Positions 1 through 4,171 of a DNA stretch of 7,689 nucleotides are shown one piece after another. The stretch comes from Candidatus Woesearchaeota archaeon (GTDB lineage: Archaea > Nanobdellota > Nanobdellia > Woesearchaeales > WJKL01). Under the pieces are notes generated by a model, which ran no database searches, had not been told where the DNA came from, and saw nothing but the letters and a program-made list of their open reading frames with translations. Within the stretch, counting starts at the first letter, position 1. Every line of letters begins with the position of its first letter. The stretch is from NCBI GenBank assembly GCA_019322455.1, contig JAHWIT010000038.1, positions 1 through 7,689 of the forward strand. The letters run 5' to 3'. The position numbers and the translations under genes were made by a program.

Positions 1-765
1 GCAAATGATAATGCAAAAGTAGACAAATCACCAATAATAGAAGATGGTAAATTAACACCGCCTGGCTTGGAAAAGATTGTATTTATACATCATAAAAAAG
101 ATAAGAAAGCACCAGGCAAACCAGGATCTGCATGCGGTAATGGAATTTGTGAAGCAGGAGAAAATCCAAAGAAATGCCCTGCTGATTGCAGTGGAAGCGA
201 AGAACCAGCAACTTGTTATGGCTTCCTAGCAAAAGGAGTGAAATGGAAAACACTGCCAGTAAGCTATGTAATAAATCCAGCTAATCCTGATGGTTTGTCA
301 GATGAGTTTGTAACAAATACAATAGCATTGTCAGCAGAAACATGGGATATTGAAACATCTAGTGAATTATTCAATAATATTTATGCAGTAGACTATACAG
401 CAGACTATGATGAAGATGCACCAGATGGAAGAAATGAAATATCATTTGGAGCAGATGATCCAGGCACAATCGCAGTAACAATAATATGGGGTTATTTTAG
501 TGGACCTCCCAAATCAAGACAAATTGTTGAATTTGATATAAAATTCAACACATATTATCCATGGGGAGATGCTGAAGTAAACCCATTAGTAATGGACTTC
601 CAAAACATAGCAGTGCATGAACTTGGTCATGGAGTTGGCTTAGGCGACATGTATGAAGCAGCTTGTTCAGAAGTAACAATGTATGGCTATGGTGACTATG
701 GAGAAATAAAAAAGAGAACTTTAGAACCATCAGATATAACAGGATTAAAAGAATTATATAATTAA
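1..765 (+). CDS. Secreted metzincin-type zinc metalloprotease, 5' end missing
   Basis: The reading frame is open from base 1, so this is the last 254 residues of a longer protein; the TTG at 67 is not a credible start. Numbering from base 1, residues 45-63 form a cysteine motif (CGNGIC, then CPADC) often seen in DPANN exported proteins. The catalytic domain follows at about 70-254. It contains HELGHGVGLGD at 206-216, a metzincin zinc site HExxHxxGxxD whose third ligand is Asp rather than the usual His, and a Met-turn at Met227 (VTMYGY). The closing segment EPSDITGLKELY is typical of matrixin-like proteases. It presumably cleaves proteins outside the cell or at the surface, with His206, His210 and Asp216 binding zinc and Glu207 as general base. 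The signal peptide would lie upstream of the window. A similar cysteine motif recurs in the surface protein at 4172-6667. The fold is secure; the substrate is unknown. Confidence 0.9.
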   Translation, partial: ANDNAKVDKSPIIEDGKLTPPGLEKIVFIHHKKDKKAPGKPGSACGNGICEAGENPKKCPADCSGSEEPATCYGFLAKGVKWKTLPVSYVINPANPDGLSDEFVTNTIALSAETWDIETSSELFNNIYAVDYTADYDEDAPDGRNEISFGADDPGTIAVTIIWGYFSGPPKSRQIVEFDIKFNTYYPWGDAEVNPLVMDFQNIAVHELGHGVGLGDMYEAACSEVTMYGYGDYGEIKKRTLEPSDITGLKELYN

Positions 766-781
766 TTTTTTTCTTTTTTTT
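766..781 (+). terminator. T-tract terminator after the metalloprotease gene
   Basis: Seven Ts, a C and eight more Ts follow the TAA directly. Archaeal RNA polymerase terminates at such U-tracts without needing a hairpin. The next gene (807-962) is convergent, which makes termination here sensible. Confidence 0.65.
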
Positions 782-806
782 AAATTCTTAATTTTTAAAG
801 AAACAA

Positions 807-962
807 TTAATTAGCTTTTTTCAGCACCTTTTTCATATACAATTCAATCTTTTTAGACAGCATTATAGCATTATTTTCGCAGTATCTTTGAAATTCTCTG
901 TAAATCTTAGTGTTTATACTAAGTGTTACCTTCTGCTTAGAAATAATATTTTTATCTCTCAT
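807..962 (-). CDS. Small ribbon-helix-helix (CopG/Arc-like) DNA-binding protein
   Basis: A 51-residue protein starting at ATG 962-960. A basic N-terminus leads into a beta strand, KVTLSIN at residues 11-17, then helix 1 (about 18-30, KIYREFQRYCEN), a short turn (NAIML) and helix 2 (about 36-49, SKKIELYMKKVLKK). This is the layout of the ribbon-helix-helix family, where two subunits intertwine and the paired strands read the major groove. The alternating exposed residues K11, T13 and S15 of the strand would contact DNA. The alternative ATG at 969 is out of frame and stops at once, so 962 is the start. A TATA-like box about 24 bp upstream implies a leaderless mRNA. Such proteins are often autoregulators or antitoxins; no partner toxin gene is visible beside it. 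The target is unknown. Confidence 0.8.
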   Translation of the reverse strand: MRDKNIISKQKVTLSINTKIYREFQRYCENNAIMLSKKIELYMKKVLKKAN

Positions 963-979
963 AACTCATTCTAATTGAA

Positions 980-991
980 GTTATTTAAAAA
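980..991 (-). promoter_or_regulatory. TATA box for the ribbon-helix-helix gene
   Basis: On the minus strand this reads TTTTTAAATAAC, centred about 24 bp upstream of the ATG at 962. That spacing puts the transcription start at or next to the start codon, and no GGTG-type ribosome site is present. It abuts the hairpin element at 991-1038. Confidence 0.55.
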
Positions 992-1038
992 GGTTCTAAA
1001 TTACAAAGTAATTTAGAACTTCAAAATCAAAGATTTTG
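991..1038. repeat. Tandem double-hairpin element (element C)
   Basis: Two perfect inverted repeats stand side by side. GTTCTAAATTAC (993-1004) pairs with GTAATTTAGAAC (1008-1019) around AAA, extendable to 14 bp with one G-U pair. CAAAATC (1022-1028) pairs with GATTTTG (1032-1038) around AAA. Read on the + strand, order, spacing and three-base loops match the two leader elements at 1478 and 6718, but the third arm (AGGTG) is absent. Read on the minus strand, the larger hairpin is followed by CTTTTT, so it could also terminate the transcript of the 1063-1299 gene. It lies between the end of that gene and the promoter of the ribbon-helix-helix gene. Confidence 0.75.
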
Positions 1039-1062
1039 TATCTTCTAAAATTTTACAATAAT

Positions 1063-1299
1063 CTAAACAAGAACTAATCTGCCTTCTTTGTAATCCTTTT
1101 TACTAACAGACTTCCATCCACCTACATCTCTATATACATTTCCATTTGAATCAATTACAAATGGATTACATATTCTATACAATCCAGGCACTATCATTCT
1201 TTCAAGCTCTCCTTGATAACATACAGTGCCATTCCCATCAGCAGACTCCTCTAACTTTACTGTTTGCCCTACAAGTTTGCTTATATCCTTTACTTCCAT
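1063..1299 (-). CDS. Hypothetical 78-residue protein
   Basis: I do not recognise this protein. It starts at ATG 1299-1297 and ends at TAG. It has no signal peptide or membrane segment and no obvious metal motif (Cys27 and Cys44 are isolated). The composition suggests a small all-beta or alpha/beta soluble domain: a short helix (residues 1-11), a strand with TVKLEE, then PGLYRICNPFVIDSNGNVYRD (34-58) with a turn-rich SNGN, and GWKSVSKKDY before a hydrophobic end. A strong TATA box 26 bp upstream of the ATG supports a real leaderless gene. The overlapping plus-strand ORF at 1146-1328 is treated as a shadow because it lacks any promoter or ribosome site. Confidence 0.7.
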   Translation of the reverse strand: MEVKDISKLVGQTVKLEESADGNGTVCYQGELERMIVPGLYRICNPFVIDSNGNVYRDVGGWKSVSKKDYKEGRLVLV

Positions 1300-1317
1300 A
1301 TCACAAAGAAATGAGGC

Positions 1318-1330
1318 AAATTATATAAAA
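1318..1330 (-). promoter_or_regulatory. TATA box for the 1063-1299 gene
   Basis: The minus strand reads TTTTATATAATTT with its centre about 26 bp before the ATG at 1299, which predicts transcription starting at the start codon (leaderless). No Shine-Dalgarno sequence is present. Confidence 0.65.
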
Positions 1331-1411
1331 CTATCTTTATAAAGCACTGGACATTCTGCCGCAGGATATATAAATTAGTTTTACTTATAATATTATTAAG
1401 ATGAATATTCA

Positions 1412-1433
1412 ATTGTTAATTTTAATTAACAAT
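1412..1433. promoter_or_regulatory. Perfect 22-bp palindrome, candidate operator
   Basis: ATTGTTAATT (1412-1421) and AATTAACAAT (1424-1433) are exact reverse complements separated by TT. The site lies about 12 bp upstream of the BRE/TATA at 1446-1462, where an archaeal activator or repressor dimer would be expected to bind. The winged-helix proteins encoded just downstream (1540-1800, 1810-2175) are natural but unproven candidates for autoregulation. A T-tract or terminator role is unlikely because no gene ends here. Confidence 0.5.
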
Positions 1434-1445
1434 GTGTTAATAAAT

Positions 1446-1462
1446 GGAAACATTTAAATATA
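1446..1462 (+). promoter_or_regulatory. BRE and TATA box of the winged-helix operon
   Basis: A purine-rich BRE (GGAAAC, 1446-1451) directly precedes the TATA box ATTTAAATATA (1452-1462). A start 22-27 bp downstream of its centre would fall at about 1479-1484, close to the first arm of the leader structure at 1478. The transcript would therefore carry a leader of roughly 55-60 nt before the first coding region. Confidence 0.65.
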
Positions 1463-1477
1463 AGCTTATCTTAATAA

Positions 1478-1534
1478 AGGGTGATGGAAACTAAGTTTCC
1501 AGCACCTTCAAAATTGAAAATTTTGTTAGGTGAT
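1478..1534 (+). promoter_or_regulatory. Two-state leader RNA element A, putative translational switch
   Basis: State 1: AGGGTG (1478-1483) pairs with CACCTT (1503-1508, one G-U), enclosing TGGAAAC (1485-1491) paired with GTTTCCA (1495-1501) around a UAA loop. State 2: the same CACCT (1503-1507) pairs with AGGTG (1528-1532), enclosing CAAAATT (1509-1515) paired with AATTTTG (1519-1525) around GAA. State 2 buries the AGGTGAT ribosome binding site of the gene at 1540; state 1 leaves it free. GGTGATGGAAA occurs twice, at 1480 and 1529. A second copy of this architecture precedes the SpoIIM gene (6718-6775). What would toggle it (protein, temperature, ligand or upstream translation) is unknown. 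Confidence 0.6.
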
Positions 1535-1539
1535 GGAAA

Positions 1540-1800
1540 ATAGAAAAATCTGTAAAAGCAATTATTGTTTTTTTGTTAAACAAAAAGAAAATTGGTGGAA
1601 GCCACATACCAGAAGATAAAACATTAAAAAGAATTAGATGGATTGAGGATAAAGAAAGAAAAGCCTTTGAAAAAGAATACAAGGATTTGATAAATAATGG
1701 TTATATTTTCCGTCAGAAAAAAAAGACAGGAAAAGGATCAGACTGGCATATAAGTCTAAATCCCAAAAGATTGAAGGATTTATATGATCTGCTGCAATAG
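1540..1800 (+). CDS. Small winged-helix-like protein, unusual ATA or TTG start
   Basis: About 86 residues, basic and soluble. Predicted helix 1 is SVKAIIVFLLNKKK (4-17), then KIGGSHIPED (17-26), a helix KERKAFEKEYKDLINNGY (38-55) and a beta wing with KKTGKGSDWHISLNP (61-75), ending in a short helix. This resembles a small family I recall from DPANN and other archaea, encoded next to a winged-HTH regulator as here. The start is a problem: no ATG, GTG or TTG fits the ribosome site. ATA at 1540 lies 5 nt after AGGTGAT (1528-1534) and keeps helix 1, so I chose it. TTG at 1573 has no ribosome site and would cut helix 1. ATG at 1533 is in another frame; a one-base deletion in the A-run 1537-1540 would join it. 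A G-to-A change at 1542 or a sequence error could also explain this. The stop overlaps the next gene's ribosome site, so the two are coupled. Confidence 0.75.
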   Translation: MEKSVKAIIVFLLNKKKIGGSHIPEDKTLKRIRWIEDKERKAFEKEYKDLINNGYIFRQKKKTGKGSDWHISLNPKRLKDLYDLLQ

Positions 1801-1809
1801 GTGAAATAT

Positions 1810-2175
1810 ATGAAAAAAAATGAAATAGGCAAATTCTGTGAACTTTATGGAAATACAATAAGAAATAGAATCCTTGAGTATATCTTGGAAATCAGTGATT
1901 TAGATTTTGCAGTTGGTGATATGGCAGAAGAAGTAGGAATATCAAGACCAAAAGCCTATGAAATAATAAAAATATTAGAAAAGAAAAATTATCTCAAAAA
2001 AACAAGAATTGTAGCCGGAACACAATTATATATATTAAATAAAGATAATAAAGAAGTAAAACTCTTAATGAAGAATTTTAAAGAATGTTTGAAATTAGTT
2101 ATTGAAGAACATTCTGAAGAAAAACCATATACAAGCGCAAGAGGAGTTGGAGTAATTTCTGCAAAACCTGTTTAA
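1810..2175 (+). CDS. Winged helix-turn-helix transcriptional regulator
   Basis: A 121-residue cytoplasmic DNA-binding protein. ELYGNTIRNRILEYILE (11-27) is helix 1, DLDFAVGDMAEEVG (30-43) leads into the HTH, SRPKAYEIIKILEKKN (46-60) is the recognition helix, and YLKKTRIVAGTQLYILN (61-77) forms the wing. A C-terminal helix (83-103) probably makes the dimer. The family is common in Euryarchaeota and DPANN. I chose ATG 1810 over the in-frame GTG at 1801 because AGGTGA (1799-1804) sits 5 nt before the ATG, and the GTG would be inside that site. The gene begins 9 bases after the stop of the upstream winged-helix gene, which argues for one operon and translational coupling. The upstream palindrome at 1412-1433 is a plausible target; nothing in the sequence identifies the regulon. 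Confidence 0.9.
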   Translation: MKKNEIGKFCELYGNTIRNRILEYILEISDLDFAVGDMAEEVGISRPKAYEIIKILEKKNYLKKTRIVAGTQLYILNKDNKEVKLLMKNFKECLKLVIEEHSEEKPYTSARGVGVISAKPV

Positions 2176-2192
2176 GAATATCAAATGACCAA

Positions 2193-2237
2193 AAATTTAA
2201 ATAATCCAAATTTCTAAATATCTTTACAAGAGGTGAT
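2193..2237 (+). promoter_or_regulatory. TATA box and ribosome site before the TAG-interrupted gene
   Basis: AAATTTAAATAA (2193-2204) is a TATA box; a start about 25 bp on (near 2224) would give a short leader carrying AGGTGAT (2231-2237), 4 nt from the ATG at 2242. The intact ribosome site matters because the gene it serves has an in-frame TAG at codon 12. Confidence 0.6.
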
Positions 2238-2241
2238 ATTA

Positions 2242-2508
2242 ATGGTTTCTAAAACAAAAAAGAAAGAGCCTTCATAGGAAGAAATAGGCAAATCAATAGG
2301 AAAAAAGTTTGAAAAATATAAGGAAACAGAATGCTCTCCGTGGAAAAAACCATGGATGTATTATCATGAAACAAATGGAGGAGGCTTAGGAAGACTTATC
2401 TTTATAATAGGAGTATTGTATGCATTGAATTATGCAGGAATGTTAGCCAATATTCCTACCTGGACATTGGTATTAATAGCAATAGGATTTACTTTGATGA
2501 AATTTTAG
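2242..2508 (+). pseudogene. Small two-segment membrane protein interrupted by in-frame TAG
   Basis: From ATG 2242 the frame runs 88 codons to TAG 2506-2508, with one internal TAG at 2275-2277 (codon 12). Both sides of it read as one protein: a lysine-rich start (MVSKTKKKEPS), then EEIGKSIGKKFEKYKE, a Pro/Trp stretch (SPWKKPWMYYHE), a glycine turn (NGGGLG) and two hydrophobic segments at about 53-70 and 72-88 (IFIIGVLYALNY and WTLVLIAIGFTLM). I recognise the layout from DPANN small membrane proteins of unknown function. Frame, ribosome site and stop are otherwise intact and the next gene starts 3 nt later, so the lesion is recent, an assembly error, or read through. An in-frame ATG at 2356 could still make a 50-residue membrane fragment, but it has no ribosome site. 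Confidence 0.7.
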
Positions 2509-2511
2509 AAT

Positions 2512-2676
2512 ATGGGAAAAATAAACAAACAATGGCATCTAAAACACAAGATGCCAAAGAATCCTACATTTGAACAAAGAGTTAAATGGCACAAAGAGCA
2601 TGTTAAGCACGGTAAATGCAGGACAGGATTTCCTGAAAAACTTAAGCAAGAAATGAAAAAAAGAGGAATAAAATAG
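2512..2676 (+). CDS. Conserved 54-residue basic His/Trp-rich protein
   Basis: A 54-residue soluble, strongly basic protein starting MGKINKQWHLKHKMPKNPT. The core motifs are WH at 8-9, MPKNPT at 14-19, then QRVKWHKEH at 22-30, HGKC at 33-36 and PEKL at 41-44. I recall short archaeal proteins with the same pattern, often with a second Cys near the HxxC position; their function is unknown. The clustered His residues and Cys36 could bind metal or nucleic acid, but that is a guess. ATG 2512 starts 3 nt after the stop of the interrupted membrane gene, so it should be translated from the same mRNA. No independent ribosome site is visible, which suggests coupling; loss of upstream translation at the TAG could therefore reduce its expression. 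Confidence 0.8.
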   Translation: MGKINKQWHLKHKMPKNPTFEQRVKWHKEHVKHGKCRTGFPEKLKQEMKKRGIK

Positions 2677-2689
2677 AGATGCACTGGGC

Positions 2690-3130
2690 TTATTTAATAA
2701 AATTTTTCCTAATAAAATCATCTAGATTTCTTCTTTCTCTTTTTATATCTGCATCAGAAGGTCTTCTCATTACAATATAACCACAATCAGGGCATCTAGC
2801 CATTTCTTCATATTTATTTTTTGATAAAACAATAGGGCCTGCTGGTTCTAGCATAGTCTCATTATCATTTGGGCATACAGTTACATGTTCATCTACTCTA
2901 AACTCCACAATTTTTCTGTCAAAATTAAATCTATGGGTTTTTTCAGGAATCCTTTTGGTAAAGAACCTTTCTCCTTGATATTTTTTAATCACTTTTCTAA
3001 ACTCTTCTTCAGTTGCATAAAAGGATTCTTCTACTGGATCACCTTCAGTAAGAACTATAAATTCTCCAGCATGTTCCTTAACATAATGTTCTAGATGTTC
3101 CTCAAAATATTCTTTCAGCAGATCACCCAT
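2690..3130 (-). CDS. Soluble protein with DUF5678-like N-terminus and degenerate zinc ribbon
   Basis: A 146-residue soluble protein. Residues 1-62 contain HAGEFIVLTEGDPVEESFYATEEE followed by a helix and GERFFTKRIP, which resembles the DUF5678 pattern (a strand pair, then a Lys/Glu-rich helix and a closing strand). I base this on pattern, not on a search. Residues 82-120 hold HVTVCPND and, 27 residues after Cys86, CPDCG (Cys113, Cys116). This looks like a zinc ribbon whose first knuckle has Asp instead of the second Cys; His82 or Asp88 could supply the fourth ligand. The C-terminus (126-146) is a basic helix. Start ATG 3130; the upstream gene ends 23 bp before it, so they may share an mRNA, although a TTTTATAC stretch in the gap could be its own promoter. 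The gene is convergent with the 2512-2676 gene, 13 bp apart. Confidence 0.8.
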   Translation of the reverse strand: MGDLLKEYFEEHLEHYVKEHAGEFIVLTEGDPVEESFYATEEEFRKVIKKYQGERFFTKRIPEKTHRFNFDRKIVEFRVDEHVTVCPNDNETMLEPAGPIVLSKNKYEEMARCPDCGYIVMRRPSDADIKRERRNLDDFIRKNFIK

Positions 3131-3153
3131 TTAATAGAGGTTGTATAAAAATA

Positions 3154-3510
3154 TTATTCCTTTTTTGCTACATATTCTAAAACTAATCTTCTCATTTCTT
3201 CTACTCTGTCTTCATCTACTCCTAATCCTTTTCCAATATCCTGATAAAGCTTTTTAGGATCTTCACATCCAAACCACTCTCTTATATATAGTCTTGCAAT
3301 CAAAGCCTCTTTTTCATTTACCTCTCCGCAGTCTAATACTGCCTCTAATTTATGCCTGTTTCTTTCTCTTTGTTGATTATTCAGTTCATATTCTTTGCAG
3401 TCTTTTCTAATTGCATAAACTGCATATGAGATTACTCCAGCTATTGAAGAAATAATCCCTCCATAAATAAGTGCATTAACCCAGTCAAAAGCCTGATTTA
3501 ATTCTTCCAT
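3154..3510 (-). CDS. Single-pass membrane protein with charged cytoplasmic domain
   Basis: I do not recognise this 118-residue protein. Residues 11-34 (VNALIYGGIISSIAGVISYAVYAI) are one membrane helix, preceded by a short acidic tail and followed by Arg/Lys (RKDCKE), so the C-terminal part should be cytoplasmic. That part is charged and helical: a coil at 37-60 (NNQQRERNRHKLEAV), then NEKEALIARLYIREWF (65-80), a loop with CEDPKKLYQ, and a final helix DRVEEMRRLVLEYV (101-114). GKGLGVDEDRVEEM could be a helix-turn-helix-like unit. The start is ATG 3510, with a TATA box about 29 bp upstream and no ribosome site. The downstream gene (2690-3130) follows after 23 bp and could be its operon partner. 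Confidence 0.8.
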   Translation of the reverse strand: MEELNQAFDWVNALIYGGIISSIAGVISYAVYAIRKDCKEYELNNQQRERNRHKLEAVLDCGEVNEKEALIARLYIREWFGCEDPKKLYQDIGKGLGVDEDRVEEMRRLVLEYVAKKE

Positions 3511-3534
3511 TTTAATAAATAATAGTTAGAATCA

Positions 3535-3542
3535 AATATAAA
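3535..3542 (-). promoter_or_regulatory. TATA box for the 3154-3510 gene
   Basis: The minus strand reads TTTATATT about 29 bp before ATG 3510. It lies in the 47-bp gap after the signal peptidase gene, so this gene probably has its own promoter rather than relying on read-through. Confidence 0.55.
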
Positions 3543-3557
3543 TCTTAGTTGTCTTGT

Positions 3558-4019
3558 TCAATACAATATCCCTACAACTAATCCCTTAACCTGAGAAAAT
3601 CTTACTTTATATGGATCTTCTTCTAAATTATTATCTCCTTTAGTTATCACATACCATCCTTCACTATCCTCTCCTATTGATATAACTCTATGAATAACAA
3701 CAATAGAATCATACAAATATGAAACAATATCACCTTCTTTTATATCAATAGGATCATTAGGAACAACCTCTAGTGTTATTGAATCCTTATTAAGAACAGG
3801 CTCCATTGAATGCGTATCCCTAATCTTTGCCCAAATTAAATCTTCTTTCTCAATAACAACCTTATCTGAATATACATGTAAATCATCACTCTCAATATAA
3901 TCAGAAGGTGAATCAACACCATCACTATATATAGATAATGGATATCTTGTGTTTTGATTAGCAATTATTATTACAGTACAAAGTACTAAAAAGACAACTA
4001 CATAAGACTTAACACTCAA
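3558..4019 (-). CDS. Type I signal peptidase, SEC11/archaeal type (family S26)
   Basis: A membrane-anchored serine protease of 153 residues that would remove signal peptides from Sec-exported proteins on the outer face of the membrane. One N-terminal helix (about 6-20, YVVVFLVLCTVIIIA) is followed by the catalytic domain. Ser71 in THSMEP is the nucleophile, His110 in VIHRVI replaces the Lys of bacterial enzymes, and KGDNN at 127-131 supplies the conserved Asp129, with another Asp at 135. The region before Ser71 (21-66) is acidic and of unknown role. I chose TTG 4019 because GAGGGGTGG (4033-4025) is a strong ribosome site 5 nt upstream; the GTG at 4028 overlaps that site. The box around the Ser is THSMEP rather than GxSMxP, a variant I recall from DPANN homologues. 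The neighbouring exported surface protein at 4172 is divergent. Confidence 0.88.
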   Translation of the reverse strand: MSVKSYVVVFLVLCTVIIIANQNTRYPLSIYSDGVDSPSDYIESDDLHVYSDKVVIEKEDLIWAKIRDTHSMEPVLNKDSITLEVVPNDPIDIKEGDIVSYLYDSIVVIHRVISIGEDSEGWYVITKGDNNLEEDPYKVRFSQVKGLVVGILY

Positions 4020-4024
4020 AAATT

Positions 4025-4066
4025 CCACCCCTCACAATGTAATTCTTAGATTTTTGACTATATATA
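4025..4066 (-). promoter_or_regulatory. TATA box and Shine-Dalgarno of the signal peptidase gene
   Basis: TATATATA (4066-4059, minus strand) is about 44 bp before the TTG start, which predicts a leader of around 20 nt carrying GAGGGGTGG (4033-4025). This leadered arrangement differs from the other single genes here, which look leaderless. The strong ribosome site decides the TTG start. Confidence 0.65.
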
Positions 4067-4136
4067 CATTTATTTTCACTCCAAAATAGTACTAAAATTT
4101 CTTTATAAATAAAAGTAAACCAGTATACAAAATAGT

Positions 4137-4150
4137 AACATTTATATACT
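4137..4150 (+). promoter_or_regulatory. TATA box of the surface protein gene
   Basis: TTTATATACT begins at 4141, preceded by AACA as a possible BRE element. Its centre is about 28 bp before ATG 4172, which implies a leaderless or near-leaderless mRNA. It is divergent from the signal peptidase promoter about 75 bp away. Confidence 0.65.
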
Positions 4151-4171
4151 AGATTTACAATATATCTAACT

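Noticed and set aside
991..1038. Possible CRISPR or tandem repeat array
   Set aside because: The hairpin units differ in sequence, are far apart elsewhere in the window, and have no regular spacers.
1146..1328. Plus-strand 60-codon ORF opposite the 1063-1299 gene
   Set aside because: No TATA box or ribosome site in front, an unlikely protein composition, and the opposite strand has a clear TATA box and plausible protein.
1340..1370. GC-richer patch with CTGCCGCAG as a possible small RNA
   Set aside because: It is too short, has only a 4-bp stem, and shows no C/D or H/ACA box pattern.
1401..1457. 18-codon ORF starting about 31 bp after a TATA-like sequence at 1365-1374
   Set aside because: It runs through the palindrome and the BRE/TATA of the operon, has no recognisable product, and the better promoter lies downstream.
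2275..2277. TAG as a sense codon (pyrrolysine) across the genome
   Set aside because: TAG ends several other genes in the window, and no pyl gene is present here; local readthrough or mutation is kept as the open question.
2539..2721. Minus-strand 60-codon ORF at 2539-2721
   Set aside because: It is the shadow of the conserved 54-residue plus-strand gene; the Lys-rich coding strand produces a Phe/Leu-rich antisense frame.
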